Assembly: GCA_020631815.1 (NCBI GenBank)
Contig: JACKGW010000003.1
Location: forward strand, 62,001 to 126,000
Direction: 5' to 3'
From: Planctomycetota bacterium
GTDB taxonomy: Bacteria; Planctomycetota; PLA2; JAEUHO01
Length of the DNA: 64,000 bases
The notes under the pieces: generated by a model
Told to the model about the DNA's origin: nothing
What the model saw: the letters and a program-made list of their open reading frames with translations, nothing else
Database searches by the model: none
Shown here: positions 32,661 through 40,987 of the stretch, in pieces
Position numbering within the stretch: position 1 is the stretch's first letter
How the letters are laid out: each line of letters begins with the position of its first letter
Position numbers and translations under genes: made by a program

Positions 32661-33527
32661 ATGCGTTCACGACGGTTCTTGCAGGGAGCGGTCTTCGCAC
32701 TGGGCGTGGCGACATTCGCCGGGTGCGGCGGCGGAGGAGGAGGCTTCCGGTCGGAGACGACCGACTTCTTCTTCACGGGCCAACAGGAGACCTTCACGGT
32801 CCCGAGCGGGGTGACGCGCCTCCGCATCGTCGCTGGCGGAGCGAGCGGCGGTCACACGACGGCCTTCGACGGCGGGCATGGGGCCTTGGTCGACGCCACG
32901 GTCGACGTGACGCCGGGCGAGGTGCTCACGATTCTCGTTGGCGAGCAGCCCGCTCTCCAGGCCTTCGGCGATGACGGCTGCGGCGCGAGTGGTGGCGGAG
33001 GCACGTTCGTGGTCCGTGGCACGACCATCCTCGACACGACGCCCATCGTCGTGGCCGGCGGCGGCGGCGGCGGCGCCGACTACGAGAGCTATGACGTGGT
33101 GGGCGGCGATGCGAGCACCACCACGACGGGCGGCAGCTCTGGTTCACTCCTCGGCGGTATCGGCGGGTTGGGTGGAGACGGCAACACCAAGCCCGCCGAA
33201 GAAGGCGGTGGAGGTGGAGGCTTCAGCGGCAGCGGCGGCAACGGGGGGGGCAATGCCACGGGCGGGGATCCCTTCTTGGCGGGCGGCGCCGGCGGCCTCC
33301 ACGACACCTCGGAGGCCTGCGGGACCATCCCCGGCGGGTTCGGGGGCGGCGGTGGTGGCGGCAACGACGCCGCGGGCGGAGGCGGCGGCTACTCGGGCGG
33401 CGCCGCGCAGGACAGCGGTCAGTTCCCCTCGGGCGGTGGCGGCAGCTTCGACACCAGTGGCGCGGGCAGCATCACGATCCGGCCCGATCACGGACACGGG
33501 TACGTCCAGCTCATCACGGTGGGGTAG
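32661..33527 (+). CDS. glycine-rich lipoprotein (ALK/Gly_rich-like)
   Basis: A 288-residue protein with signal peptide and lipobox (GVATFAGC) followed by poly-Gly. After that it resembles the glycine-rich domain found in ALK/LTK receptors and many bacterial surface proteins: FFFTGQQETFTVPSGVTRLRIVAGGASGG, ... VTPGEVLTILVGE, ... GGGGGGADY. It ends in GHGYVQLITVG, the usual closing strand. Likely a cell-surface or periplasmic structural or adhesive domain. A strong AAGGAGG sits 4 bases before the ATG. About 35 percent of residues appear to be Gly. Confidence 0.8.
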   Translation: MRSRRFLQGAVFALGVATFAGCGGGGGGFRSETTDFFFTGQQETFTVPSGVTRLRIVAGGASGGHTTAFDGGHGALVDATVDVTPGEVLTILVGEQPALQAFGDDGCGASGGGGTFVVRGTTILDTTPIVVAGGGGGGADYESYDVVGGDASTTTTGGSSGSLLGGIGGLGGDGNTKPAEEGGGGGGFSGSGGNGGGNATGGDPFLAGGAGGLHDTSEACGTIPGGFGGGGGGGNDAAGGGGGYSGGAAQDSGQFPSGGGGSFDTSGAGSITIRPDHGHGYVQLITVG

Positions 33528-33563
33528 CACACCTGCCGGTGCGGGAGGAGGTAGGTTGAGCGT

Positions 33564-34337
33564 GTGAGCACGCAGCATGCCTCCCCCATTCCCTGCCCGC
33601 AGTGCTCGCATGCGTCACGAAGCGTGGACGAAGCCACGGCGTGGTGCGAGCGCTGCGGGTTGCTTTGGCGACCCGCTGGCGCGTCGACGATGAAGCGCAC
33701 CGACGAAGAGTCGCCGGCCGCGTCCGGATTCGCTGCAGGCCACGAGGTGGGTGGCGTGCGTCGTCGCCTCGGCGCGCGGCTTGCCCGTCCCGCGGGGCTG
33801 GGCCCGACGCTGGGCTACGCGCTGGGCCGCCTGGTCGGCGAGGGCGGCGCACGCGCCCGTCAGCTGGGCTACGTGCAGGCGCCCGCGGGAGCCCGCGTCC
33901 TGGTGGTCGGGCGTCGTCCCCTGCCCCGCGCTCTCAAGCTCGAGGAAGCAGGCTGGAAGCCGACCACGCTCGGCCCTGGCGAGACGGGCGCCCCGCGGAT
34001 CCCCCACCACGAGGGCGCGCCGGAGCAGATGCATCGCGCCCCGGGCGCATTCGACGTGGTCCTCCTGGATCGCACGCTTGCCGTGGCCTCGGACCCGCGG
34101 CGCGTACTCGAAGGCGCGCGCGAGCGCCTCGCGCCGTCCGGCCACGTCGTCGTGCTGGAGACGCCTGTGGAGGGCCGCGTGGAGGACGCGGCGGCGGCCC
34201 TGGGGGCGCGCGGCGAGGTCCGTGCGTGGGCCGTAGCGGGCCTGCGCGGCCTGGTCCGCGCGAGCCATCTGGACGTGCGCTCCACCCGCCGCCTTCCTGG
34301 CGGAGAGGTCCTGCTTCGGGCCCGCGGCACCTCCTGA
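33564..34337 (+). CDS. methyltransferase-like protein with N-terminal zinc ribbon
   Basis: A 257-residue protein. It starts at GTG (33564) and opens with two CxxC knuckles, CPQCSHASRSVDEATAWCERCG, a zinc ribbon. The C-terminal half has a class I methyltransferase-like layout: GARVLVVGR in place of motif I, AFDVVLLDRTLAVASDPRRVLEGARERLAPSG for motif IV and the following helix, and GHVVVLETP. The Gly-rich SAM loop is degenerate (VVGRRPLPR), so SAM binding is uncertain. A -10-like TAGGTT occurs at 33552-33557, very near the start. Function unknown. Confidence 0.6.
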   Translation: MSTQHASPIPCPQCSHASRSVDEATAWCERCGLLWRPAGASTMKRTDEESPAASGFAAGHEVGGVRRRLGARLARPAGLGPTLGYALGRLVGEGGARARQLGYVQAPAGARVLVVGRRPLPRALKLEEAGWKPTTLGPGETGAPRIPHHEGAPEQMHRAPGAFDVVLLDRTLAVASDPRRVLEGARERLAPSGHVVVLETPVEGRVEDAAAALGARGEVRAWAVAGLRGLVRASHLDVRSTRRLPGGEVLLRARGTS

Positions 34338-34345
34338 CCCGTTTT

Positions 34346-34376
34346 TACTTGTTGCAACAAGTATTTGAGGTAGACT
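34346..34376 (+). promoter_or_regulatory. operator palindrome overlapping the pirin promoter
   Basis: TACTTGTTGCAACAAGTA (34346-34363) is a perfect 18-base palindrome in an AT-rich patch. A promoter overlaps it: -35 TTGTTG (34349-34354), 16-base spacer, -10 TAGACT (34371-34376). A dimeric repressor on this site, of MarR type to judge by size and symmetry, would block the pirin gene. Confidence 0.65.
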
Positions 34377-34398
34377 GCCTCGCGTTAGGAGACCTCCC

Positions 34399-35199
34399 AT
34401 GAACCGACGCGACATGCTCAAGGCCACTGCGGCAGCTGCCGCGGGCGCCGCCTTCCTCCCCGGTGACGGTGCGAACGCGGAAGGTGTCCGCCGTCCGCGC
34501 CTCGTCGTGCGCCGGGCGCACGAACGCGGCCACGCCAACCACGGCTGGCTCGACGCTTGGCACACGTTCTCGTTCGCCGGCTACCACGACGCCGACCACA
34601 TGGGTTTCCGCGCTTTGCGCGTGATCAACGAGGATCGCGTGCAGGGCGGCCGCGGCTTCCCCATGCACCCCCACGACAACATGGAGATCGTGACGTGGGT
34701 GCTCGAAGGCGCGCTGGAGCACCGCGACACGCTGGGCAACGGCAGCACGATTCGCCCCGGTGACGTGCAGCGCATGAGCGCGGGCACGGGCATCCGGCAC
34801 AGCGAGTTCAACCCCGCGCCCAACGACCGCACCCACCTCCTGCAGATCTGGCTGTTCCCCGGCAAGCGCGGCATCGAGCCGTCCTACGAGCAGGTCCGCC
34901 TGCCCCAGGACGGGCTCGACGGCCGCCTGGTCCTGGTGGCTGCGCCTCCCGGCGAGAAGAGCGCGGTGACCATCCACACGCCGTCGCGCATCTATGCGAG
35001 CCGCCTCGCCTCGGGTGGCGAGGTCAGCTTCGAGAACAAGGCCAAGCGCCACGTGTGGATCCAAGTGGCGCGCGGTCAAGGCCGCGTGAACGACGTACCC
35101 GTGGGCGCAGGAGACGGCGTCCGCACCAGCGATCCGGGCGTGCTCCAGATCGTGGGCGGCGAGGGCGGTCTCGAGGTGCTGCTGTTCGACCTCGACTAG
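34399..35199 (+). CDS. pirin family protein with Tat signal
   Basis: A 266-residue bicupin of the pirin family. The core reads DAWHTFSFAGYHDADHMGFRALRVINEDRV, GFPMHPHDNMEIVTWVLEGALEH, and MSAGTGIRHSEFNP, in which HPH, the later His and the Glu are the usual metal ligands of quercetinase-like pirins. Unusually, it starts MNRRDMLKATAAAAAGAAFLPG, a twin-arginine-like (RRDMLK) export signal, so the folded metalloprotein may be exported by TatABC (tatC is at 58258-59184). It probably oxidises a small aromatic or flavonoid-like compound. AGGAGA lies about 8 bases before the ATG. A single perfect palindrome controls its promoter. Confidence 0.9.
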   Translation: MNRRDMLKATAAAAAGAAFLPGDGANAEGVRRPRLVVRRAHERGHANHGWLDAWHTFSFAGYHDADHMGFRALRVINEDRVQGGRGFPMHPHDNMEIVTWVLEGALEHRDTLGNGSTIRPGDVQRMSAGTGIRHSEFNPAPNDRTHLLQIWLFPGKRGIEPSYEQVRLPQDGLDGRLVLVAAPPGEKSAVTIHTPSRIYASRLASGGEVSFENKAKRHVWIQVARGQGRVNDVPVGAGDGVRTSDPGVLQIVGGEGGLEVLLFDLD

Positions 35200-35237
35200 T
35201 CCAGCCCGGGTAGGCTTGGGGCCCCCTGGAGGGCCCC

Positions 35238-35960
35238 ATGCCGACCCTTGGCGACCTGCTGCAGAAGACGCTCGACCGCGAGGCCATCGAACAGATGGGC
35301 CAGCGCGTAGATGCCGACGAGCGCACGACGCGCCGCGGCGTCGTCGCCTCCGCCGCCGTGCTGGCCGAGGCGATGAAGAACAACGCCCGCCGCCGGGGCG
35401 GCGACCGCGCGTTGTACGAAGCGATCGAGCGCGACCACGACGGCTCCGTGCTCGAGCGCCGCAGCGAGGTGTTCTCGGGGCAGCGCGACGACGATGGCAT
35501 GGGCATCCTGCGTCACGTCCTGGGCGAGAACCAAGACGCCGCCGCGGGTGCCGTCGGTCAGTTCGCGGGCCTCGACAAGGGCAAGGCCCTGCAGCTGTTG
35601 ATCATGCTCGCGCCGCTGATCATGGGCGTGCTCGGCAAGATGAAGAAGCAGGGCGGCATCGAGCGGCCGAAGAGCCTGCCCGACATCTTCGGGCGCGGTC
35701 CCGTCACGCGTGCGCCGGAGCCGCGCAGTGGTGGCGGCGGCGGCATCGGCGACATCCTGGGCGACATCCTGAAGGGTCGCGGCGGTGGCGCCGAGCCCCA
35801 GCCCGAGCCCCGCGATCAAGGCGGTGGCCTGCCGGACCTGGGTGGCGTGCTGGAACAGATCCTCAAGGGCCGCGGCACGGGCCAGTCGCCCAGCGGTGGC
35901 GGCGGAGGCCCCGGCTGCATGAGCCTGCTTGGACCGTTGCTCGGTGGCGGCGGCCGCTGA
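35238..35960 (+). CDS. DUF937 family protein
   Basis: A 240-residue protein. The first 140 residues match DUF937: LGDLLQKTLDREAIEQMGQRVDADE, AVLAEAMKNNA, GMGILRHVLGENQDAAAGAVGQFAGLDKGKALQLLIMLAPLIMGVLGKMKK. The rest is Gly/Pro-rich with two GxLxxILKGRG repeats (IGDILGDILKGRGGG; LGGVLEQILKGRG). Family function is unknown. A -10-like TAGGCT (35211-35216) and a GGAGG site precede the ATG. Its end overlaps the start of the RlmN-like gene. Confidence 0.8.
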   Translation: MPTLGDLLQKTLDREAIEQMGQRVDADERTTRRGVVASAAVLAEAMKNNARRRGGDRALYEAIERDHDGSVLERRSEVFSGQRDDDGMGILRHVLGENQDAAAGAVGQFAGLDKGKALQLLIMLAPLIMGVLGKMKKQGGIERPKSLPDIFGRGPVTRAPEPRSGGGGGIGDILGDILKGRGGGAEPQPEPRDQGGGLPDLGGVLEQILKGRGTGQSPSGGGGGPGCMSLLGPLLGGGGR

Positions 35961-37065
35961 CACGGCCATCACCGCGCCGCGCACGCACCTGAGGGACCTC
36001 GCCATCGCGGACCTCGAAGGCGTGCTCGCCGGCGCTGGCGCACCGAACCCGGCGCTGCTCGCGCGGCGCTTGGCCGTCGCGCTGCACCGCGAAGGCGCGA
36101 CCTCGAGCGACGAGGCCGGGCTGGGGCGTCGCGTGCGCGGCTGGCTTGCATCGCGCTTCGACCTGGAGCCGCTCCTGGACGTCGCCGATCGCCGCGAGGC
36201 ACCCGACGGCACCGTGCAGCATCTGTTCCGCACGCGGGACGGCCACGTGTTCGAGGTCGTCCGCCTCAAGAACCTCAAGAACCGCACGCTCTGCCTGTCC
36301 TCGCAGGTTGGCTGCGCCTTGGCCTGTACCTTCTGCGCGACGGGCACGCTGGGCCTCACGCGCAACCTGACGGCGGGCGAGATCCTCGAGTCGTTCTCGC
36401 GCGCCGCCCGCGACGACGACGAGCGTGTCGGCGACGTCGTGTTCATGGGCCAGGGCGAGCCGCTGCACAACTACGACGAGGTGCTGCTCGCCTGCGACAA
36501 CCTCGCCCACTGCGACGGCCCCGCCATCTCCAAGCGCCGCATCACGGTGAGCACGTCGGGCTTGGTGCCGGCCATCCGACGTTTCACGGCGGAAGCGAGG
36601 CTTTGGCGCCTGCACCTCTCGCTGCACTCGGCGATCGAGGAGACGCGGCGCGCCCTCATGCCCGTCGCGCGGACGTACGGCTTGGACGAGCTCCTCGAAG
36701 CGTTCCGCGAGCACCAGCGCATCCGCCAGGTGAAGTGGCTCACGTTCCAGTACGTGGCCATTCCCGACGTCAACATGGACGAGGCGCACATCGAGGCACT
36801 CGACGAGCGCCTGCAGGGCCTGCGGGTGATCCTCAACGTGATTCCCTGGAACGATACCGGGGGCACGCCCTACCGCGCGCCGACGTGGACCGAGGTCAAG
36901 GAGTTCACGACGGCGCTCCGTCGCCTGGGCCGCCCGGTCAAGACGCGCTACAGCGGCGGCAAGCAAGAAGGCATGGGCTGCGGCCAGCTGGCCGGCGGCA
37001 TCCTGCCTCGACGACCCACGGGCGGCCACGTGATGGCGCCGCCCGGCATCTTCAGTGACCTCTAG
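35944..37065 (+). CDS. rlmN: RlmN/Cfr-type radical SAM 23S rRNA methyltransferase
   Basis: A 373-residue radical SAM protein with CALACTFCATG (CxxxCxxC) for the [4Fe-4S] cluster, FMGQGEPLHNYDEVL (GMGEPLxN in most members, here GQGEP), RITVSTSGLVPAIRRF, LHLSLHSAIEETRRALMPV, and the C-terminal catalytic Cys region GKQEGMGCGQL. It methylates C2 of A2503 of 23S rRNA and probably tRNA adenine-37. The start is uncertain: GTG at 35944 (17 bases inside the DUF937 gene) or TTG at 35929. Given the GQGEP substitution and the strongly diverged N-terminus, it may be one of several RlmN paralogues. Cotranscribed with mscL. Confidence 0.87.
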   Translation: MAAAADTAITAPRTHLRDLAIADLEGVLAGAGAPNPALLARRLAVALHREGATSSDEAGLGRRVRGWLASRFDLEPLLDVADRREAPDGTVQHLFRTRDGHVFEVVRLKNLKNRTLCLSSQVGCALACTFCATGTLGLTRNLTAGEILESFSRAARDDDERVGDVVFMGQGEPLHNYDEVLLACDNLAHCDGPAISKRRITVSTSGLVPAIRRFTAEARLWRLHLSLHSAIEETRRALMPVARTYGLDELLEAFREHQRIRQVKWLTFQYVAIPDVNMDEAHIEALDERLQGLRVILNVIPWNDTGGTPYRAPTWTEVKEFTTALRRLGRPVKTRYSGGKQEGMGCGQLAGGILPRRPTGGHVMAPPGIFSDL

Positions 37066-37080
37066 AGGGAGACACGTTCC

Positions 37081-37473
37081 ATGTTCAAGGAGTTCAAGAA
37101 GTTCGCGCTCAAGGGCAACATGCTCGACATGGCCGTCGGCATCATCATCGGCGGCGCGTTCGGCACGATCGTGAAGTCGCTCGTCGACGACGTGCTCATG
37201 CCGCCGTTGGGCTTGCTGCTCGGCGGCGTGGACTTCGGTGACAAGAAGCTCGTCCTGAAGGAGGCCGTCGACGGTGCGAACGCCGTCACGCTCAACTACG
37301 GCAGCTTCATCAATGCCGTCATCGCCTTCCTCATCGTGGCGTTCGCCCTGTTCATGGTCATCAAGGCCATGAACAAGCTGCAGGCCAAGGAGGAGGCGGC
37401 CCCCGCCGCGCCGCCCAAGAGCGAGGTGCTGCTGGAGGAGATCCGCGACCTGCTCAAGAAGCAGAACGCATGA
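37081..37473 (+). CDS. mscL: large-conductance mechanosensitive channel
   Basis: A 130-residue MscL. The amphipathic N-terminus MFKEFKKFALKGNMLDMAVGIIIGGAFG leads into TM1; the periplasmic loop follows MPPLGLLLGGVDF, then TM2 (FINAVIAFLIVAFALFMVIKAMNKL) and the C-terminal helix EEIRDLLKKQ. It opens under hypo-osmotic membrane tension as a safety valve. A GAGGGAG site lies upstream. The stop overlaps the next start as ATGA. Confidence 0.97.
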   Translation: MFKEFKKFALKGNMLDMAVGIIIGGAFGTIVKSLVDDVLMPPLGLLLGGVDFGDKKLVLKEAVDGANAVTLNYGSFINAVIAFLIVAFALFMVIKAMNKLQAKEEAAPAAPPKSEVLLEEIRDLLKKQNA

Positions 37474-38483
37474 CCCTGCGCGTGCGCCCCGCGCTCGTCG
37501 CGCTCGTCCTCTGCTTCTTCGTCTCCGCCGCCCCCGTGGCGGCGGACGACGTCGAGCTCGCGGGCGGTACCCACTTGGAGGGCATCGTCCTCGCCGAGGG
37601 CGAGCACGACGTCCACCTGCTGCTTGCGGGCGGCGACGAGGTCCACCTCGCGCGCGCCGACGTCGCCACCGTCGACCGACAGGCGGACGCCCCGAAGAAG
37701 GGCCAGCACCTCCGCTACCGCGAGCCGACCGACACCACGGCTGGCGGCCTCGACGTGGCCGTCACCACGTGGCTCGCGCCCGAGGGCGGCCCGCGCGTGG
37801 ACCTGGTGGGCGCGGTCCACCTGGCCGACGCGTCGTTCTTCCGCGCCGTACAGCGGCGGCTGGACCGCGTGGACGTGACGCTGTTCGAGGCCGTGCTCCC
37901 CGAAGGCGCGACCACCAAGGACCTCGAGAACGGCACGACCAGGTCCGCGAACGAGCCGCTGCGCGCGCTCCAGAAGCGCATGGCCACGTGGCTGGGCCTG
38001 ACGTTCCAGCTCGAGGGGATCGACTACACGCGCCCCCACTTCGTGCACGCCGACATGACCGCCGAGGAGTTCACCGCCGAGATGGGCGGCGAGCCCGGCG
38101 GCGACGCCAAGCTGCCCGCGAGCCTCAAGATGGCGATGAAGCTGCTGGAGATGGCTGGTCCGATGATGGACCGCATCATGGGCGACGACGAGCGCTCCGG
38201 GCCGCTGCGCAAGCGCCTGAAGCGCCAGCTCGCCTCCACGCTGGGCTCGACCGAGGTACAGGGCATGCTCGGTGCGCTGGGCGCCAAGATGACCGACGTG
38301 ATCCTGCACCGTCGCAACGACGTGGCGTTGGCCAAGGTCGACGAGGTGGAGGCCACGCAGGGGGTCCGCTCGATCGCCGTGTTCTACGGCGCGGCCCACT
38401 TGGAGGGCATCGAGAAGGGCCTGGAAGCACGGGGCTACCGCCGTGGCGGCGCCGAGTGGCTCACGGCCTGGTCGGTCGAGTGA
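37470..38483 (+). CDS. TraB/GumN-like exported protein
   Basis: A 337-residue protein with a signal peptide (ALVALVLCFFVSAAPVAADD). The core matches the TraB/PrgY/GumN superfamily: VDLVGAVHLADASFFRAVQRRLDRVDVTLFEAV near the N-terminus, HRRNDVALAKVDEVE, and IAVFYGAAHLEGIEKGLEARGY at the end. GxxH and the second AAHL are the paired conserved His sites, proposed to bind metal and give peptidase-like activity. Translationally coupled to mscL. Convergent with frr, with a palindrome in the 20-base gap. Confidence 0.82.
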   Translation: MTLRVRPALVALVLCFFVSAAPVAADDVELAGGTHLEGIVLAEGEHDVHLLLAGGDEVHLARADVATVDRQADAPKKGQHLRYREPTDTTAGGLDVAVTTWLAPEGGPRVDLVGAVHLADASFFRAVQRRLDRVDVTLFEAVLPEGATTKDLENGTTRSANEPLRALQKRMATWLGLTFQLEGIDYTRPHFVHADMTAEEFTAEMGGEPGGDAKLPASLKMAMKLLEMAGPMMDRIMGDDERSGPLRKRLKRQLASTLGSTEVQGMLGALGAKMTDVILHRRNDVALAKVDEVEATQGVRSIAVFYGAAHLEGIEKGLEARGYRRGGAEWLTAWSVE

Positions 38484-38503
38484 GCGCCGTCAGCTGACGG
38501 TGC
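38484..38503. terminator. bidirectional terminator palindrome
   Basis: GCGCCGTCAGCTGACGGTGC fills exactly the gap between the stops of the TraB-like gene and frr. The inner 14 bases (38487-38500) are a perfect palindrome. Confidence 0.5.
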
Positions 38504-39064
38504 TCAGACCTCCATCAACGCTTCGGTCTTCTTCTTCACCAGCTCGTCGACCTTGCCCTCGTAGCGCTTGGTGAGCTCTTGGATCTCGTCCTTGAGCCGG
38601 GCGCAGTCGTCTTGCGTGACGACCTTGTCGGTCTGGGCCGTGTCGGCGTGCTTGTTGGCGTCGCGGCGCACGTTGCGGATGGCGATGTGCGTCTTCTCGC
38701 CGTTGTCCTTGACGACCTTGGCGAGCTGCTTGCGGCGCTCTTCGCTCAAGGGCGGCAGGTTGAGGCGGATGACCTTGCCGTCCGAGCTGGGGTTGAGGCC
38801 CAGGTCGCTGCTCTGGATGGCGCGCTCGATCTCCTTGATGATCGAGGGGTCGTACGGCTTGATCAGGATCTGCCGCGGCTCCGGGCAGCCGATCTGGGCC
38901 ATCTGCGACAGCGGCGTGGCCGTGCCGTAGGCCTCGACCTGCAGCCGGTCGACGAGCGCGGGGCTGGCGCGACCCGAGCGCAAGCCGGAGAGCTCGCTGG
39001 CGAGGTGGCCCACCGCGGCTTCCATGCGCTCCTCGGCGTCCATCAGGATCTCGTCGGCGTCCAT
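38504..39064 (-). CDS. frr: ribosome recycling factor
   Basis: A 186-residue RRF. Blocks: ERMEAAVGHLASELSGLRSGRASPALVDRLQVEAYG, PLSQMAQIGCPEPRQILIKPYD, GLNPSSDGKVIRLNLPPLSEERRKQLAKVVK, and AIRNVRRDANKH. With EF-G it splits the ribosome after termination. ATG at 39064 is 2 bases beyond the pyrH stop, with GGGAGG upstream; a TTG two codons earlier is possible. Last gene of rpsB-tsf-pyrH-frr. Confidence 0.97.
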   Translation of the reverse strand: MDADEILMDAEERMEAAVGHLASELSGLRSGRASPALVDRLQVEAYGTATPLSQMAQIGCPEPRQILIKPYDPSIIKEIERAIQSSDLGLNPSSDGKVIRLNLPPLSEERRKQLAKVVKDNGEKTHIAIRNVRRDANKHADTAQTDKVVTQDDCARLKDEIQELTKRYEGKVDELVKKKTEALMEV

Positions 39065-39066
39065 GG

Positions 39067-39819
39067 TCAAGCCTCCCCGGTCTCGGCGGCCGGGACGGCC
39101 GCGGCGTGGCGGATCAAGGTACCCACGTTCTCGCCGCGGATCAGCCGCGTGAGATTGCCGGGCACCCCCATCTCGAAGACGACGATGGGCAGCCGCTGCT
39201 CGTCACAGAGCGTGAAGGCAGTGCGGTCCATCACCTGGATCTTGCGCGCGAGCACCTCGTCGAAGGTGATCTCGGCGAAGCGGCGCGCGTCCGGGTGTCG
39301 CTTGGGGTCCTTGTCGTAGACCCCGTCGACCTGGGTGCCCTTCAGCAGCGCGTCGGCCTCCAGCTCGACCCCGCGCAGCGCCGCGGCCGTGTCGGTGCTG
39401 AAGTACGGGTGGCCCGTCCCGCCGGCCAGGATGACCACGCGACGCTTCTCGAGGTGACGCAGCGCACGGCGGCGGATGTAGGGCTCGGCGACGGCCTTCA
39501 TCTCGATGGCCGTCATGACGCGCGTAGGCACGCCCGCGCTCTCGAGCACTTCCTGCAGGGCGATCGCGTTGATCACCGTGGCGAGCATGCCCATGGTGTC
39601 CGCGGCCGTGCGGCCGAGGCCGGGCATGCGCGTCTGCGCGCCGCGCAGGATGTTGCCGCCGCCGCCCACGACGGCGATCTCGACACCCTCGCGCCACGCT
39701 TCCGCGATGGCGTTGGTCAGCGGCCCGAGACCTTCCGGGTCGATGGGACGGGAGCCCCCGCCCAAGGCCTCACCCGAGACCTTGAGCAGGACCCGCCGCC
39801 AGCCGCCCAGCGCCGCCAC
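39067..39819 (-). CDS. pyrH: UMP kinase
   Basis: A 250-residue amino-acid-kinase-fold UMP kinase. VLLKVSGEALGG binds phosphate, IAVVGGGGNILRG follows, then GRTAADTMGMLATVINAIALQEVLE, ILAGGTGHPYFSTDTAAALRGVELEADALLKGTQVDGVYDKDP and the family-typical C-terminus. It phosphorylates UMP to UDP and is usually controlled by GTP and UTP. Starts with GTG at 39819. Lies 4 bases downstream of tsf. Confidence 0.97.
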   Translation of the reverse strand: MAALGGWRRVLLKVSGEALGGGSRPIDPEGLGPLTNAIAEAWREGVEIAVVGGGGNILRGAQTRMPGLGRTAADTMGMLATVINAIALQEVLESAGVPTRVMTAIEMKAVAEPYIRRRALRHLEKRRVVILAGGTGHPYFSTDTAAALRGVELEADALLKGTQVDGVYDKDPKRHPDARRFAEITFDEVLARKIQVMDRTAFTLCDEQRLPIVVFEMGVPGNLTRLIRGENVGTLIRHAAAVPAAETGEA

Positions 39820-39823
39820 GCGA

Positions 39824-40681
39824 TCAGGCGCCCGGCTGGAAGAAGGCGAAGCCCTTCACCTGGACGCCGTGCGCCTTCAGGTGGTCGGCGACGCGCTTGC
39901 TGTTGTCGCTGAACCAGGGCTGCTCGGTGAGCACGCGCGACCCGAAGAAGTTCTTCGAGAGGCGACCCTGGATGATGCCCTCGACGGCCTTCTCGGGCTT
40001 GCCCTTCAAGGACTCGTCTTCCTGGGCCTGCTGGCGGAGGAACTCCAGCTCGCGCTGGACGTCGTCCGCCGGGATCTCGTCGCGATCCAGCGCCGTGGGC
40101 TTGCTGAACACGATGTGCATGCAGAGCTGCTTGGCGAAGTCGGCCAGCTCGTCGCTGGACTTGCCCTCGAGCGCCACGATCGCACCCGTCTTCTTGTCGT
40201 GGTGCACGTAGGCGCCGACCACACCGTCGGTGACGGCGAGGCGCTTGTAGCCGCTCACGCGCATGTTCTCGCCGATCTTGCCGATCAGGCTCTTGAGCGC
40301 GGCGTCGACCGTGTCGCCGTCGTCACCCGGCCAGGGCAGCGCGAGCAGCGCATCCAAGTCGGCCGGCGCCTTGTCGGCGGCCAGCTGGGTGGCGGTGGCG
40401 ACGAAGTCCTGGAACATCGCCGTGTTCTTGACCGGCTCCGTCTCGCAGAGCACGAGCAGCATGGTGCCGGTGTGACCGTCGGCCGACATGGCGTGGCCGA
40501 CGAGGCCCTCGGCAGTGGCGCGGTCGGCCTTCTTCTCGGCCGCCTTCAGACCCCGCTTGCGCAGGATCTCGAAAGCCTTCTCGAAGTCGCCGCCAGCCTC
40601 TTCCAGCGCCTTCTTGCACTCCATCATGCCCATGCCGCTGGCCTTGCGCAGCGCCATGACGTCCTTGGCGGAGATCTCCAT
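39824..40681 (-). CDS. tsf: elongation factor Ts
   Basis: A 285-residue EF-Ts. The UBA-like N-terminus reads SAKDVMALRKASGMGMMECKKALEEAGGDFEKAFEILRKRG with the TDF-type GGDF contact to EF-Tu. The duplicated core has AVTDGVVGAYVHHDKKTGAIVALEG and the C-terminal LTEQPWFSDNSKRVADHL. It exchanges GDP for GTP on EF-Tu. It is separated from rpsB by an unusual 306-base structured gap and has its own -10-like TACCCT (40719-40714) about 33 bases upstream, plus AGAGGA before the ATG. Confidence 0.96.
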   Translation of the reverse strand: MEISAKDVMALRKASGMGMMECKKALEEAGGDFEKAFEILRKRGLKAAEKKADRATAEGLVGHAMSADGHTGTMLLVLCETEPVKNTAMFQDFVATATQLAADKAPADLDALLALPWPGDDGDTVDAALKSLIGKIGENMRVSGYKRLAVTDGVVGAYVHHDKKTGAIVALEGKSSDELADFAKQLCMHIVFSKPTALDRDEIPADDVQRELEFLRQQAQEDESLKGKPEKAVEGIIQGRLSKNFFGSRVLTEQPWFSDNSKRVADHLKAHGVQVKGFAFFQPGA

Positions 40682-40987
40682 CGTGCTCGTCCTCTATGTC
40701 AGGGGTGGGCAAAAGGGTAGGGGACAGACCGGCAGCCCGGAAGGCCGGGAGCGGGTCCCGCGCAGGTGAAGGAGCCTTCCCGGGGGAAGGCGTCGCGGGC
40801 CGGGGCCCGACGAGGCTCTGTTTCGAAAGACCCCGCCGCGAGGCGGCCGATGCCGACGCGAGCGCCGATGGGCGCGCGGATCTGGCCCGCAGGCGTGGTC
40901 TGTCCACGGTGAGGAGCCAGATCCGGGTGCACGCGGCGCGCAGCGAGGGCAGCGGTCGACGCAGCCGGGGGCCTTTCGAAACAGGGC
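40682..40987. other. multi-stem structured element in the rpsB-tsf gap
   Basis: No gene, but a nested set of inverted repeats. Outer stem: 40814-40829 with 40973-40988 (core CTGTTTCGAAAG / CTTTCGAAACAG perfect). Inside: CCGCC-GCGA-GGCGG (40833-40846); GGATCTGGC (40878-40886) with GCCAGATCC (40916-40924); within that CGTGG (40894-40898) with CCACG (40904-40908). The apical GGTCTGTCC (40897-40905) is also perfectly complementary to GGACAGACC (40722-40730), close to tsf, giving an alternative pairing or pseudoknot. Further hairpins lie at 40736-40749 and 40775-40790. It may be an attenuator or autoregulatory leader for tsf, or a separate RNA. Confidence 0.6.
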
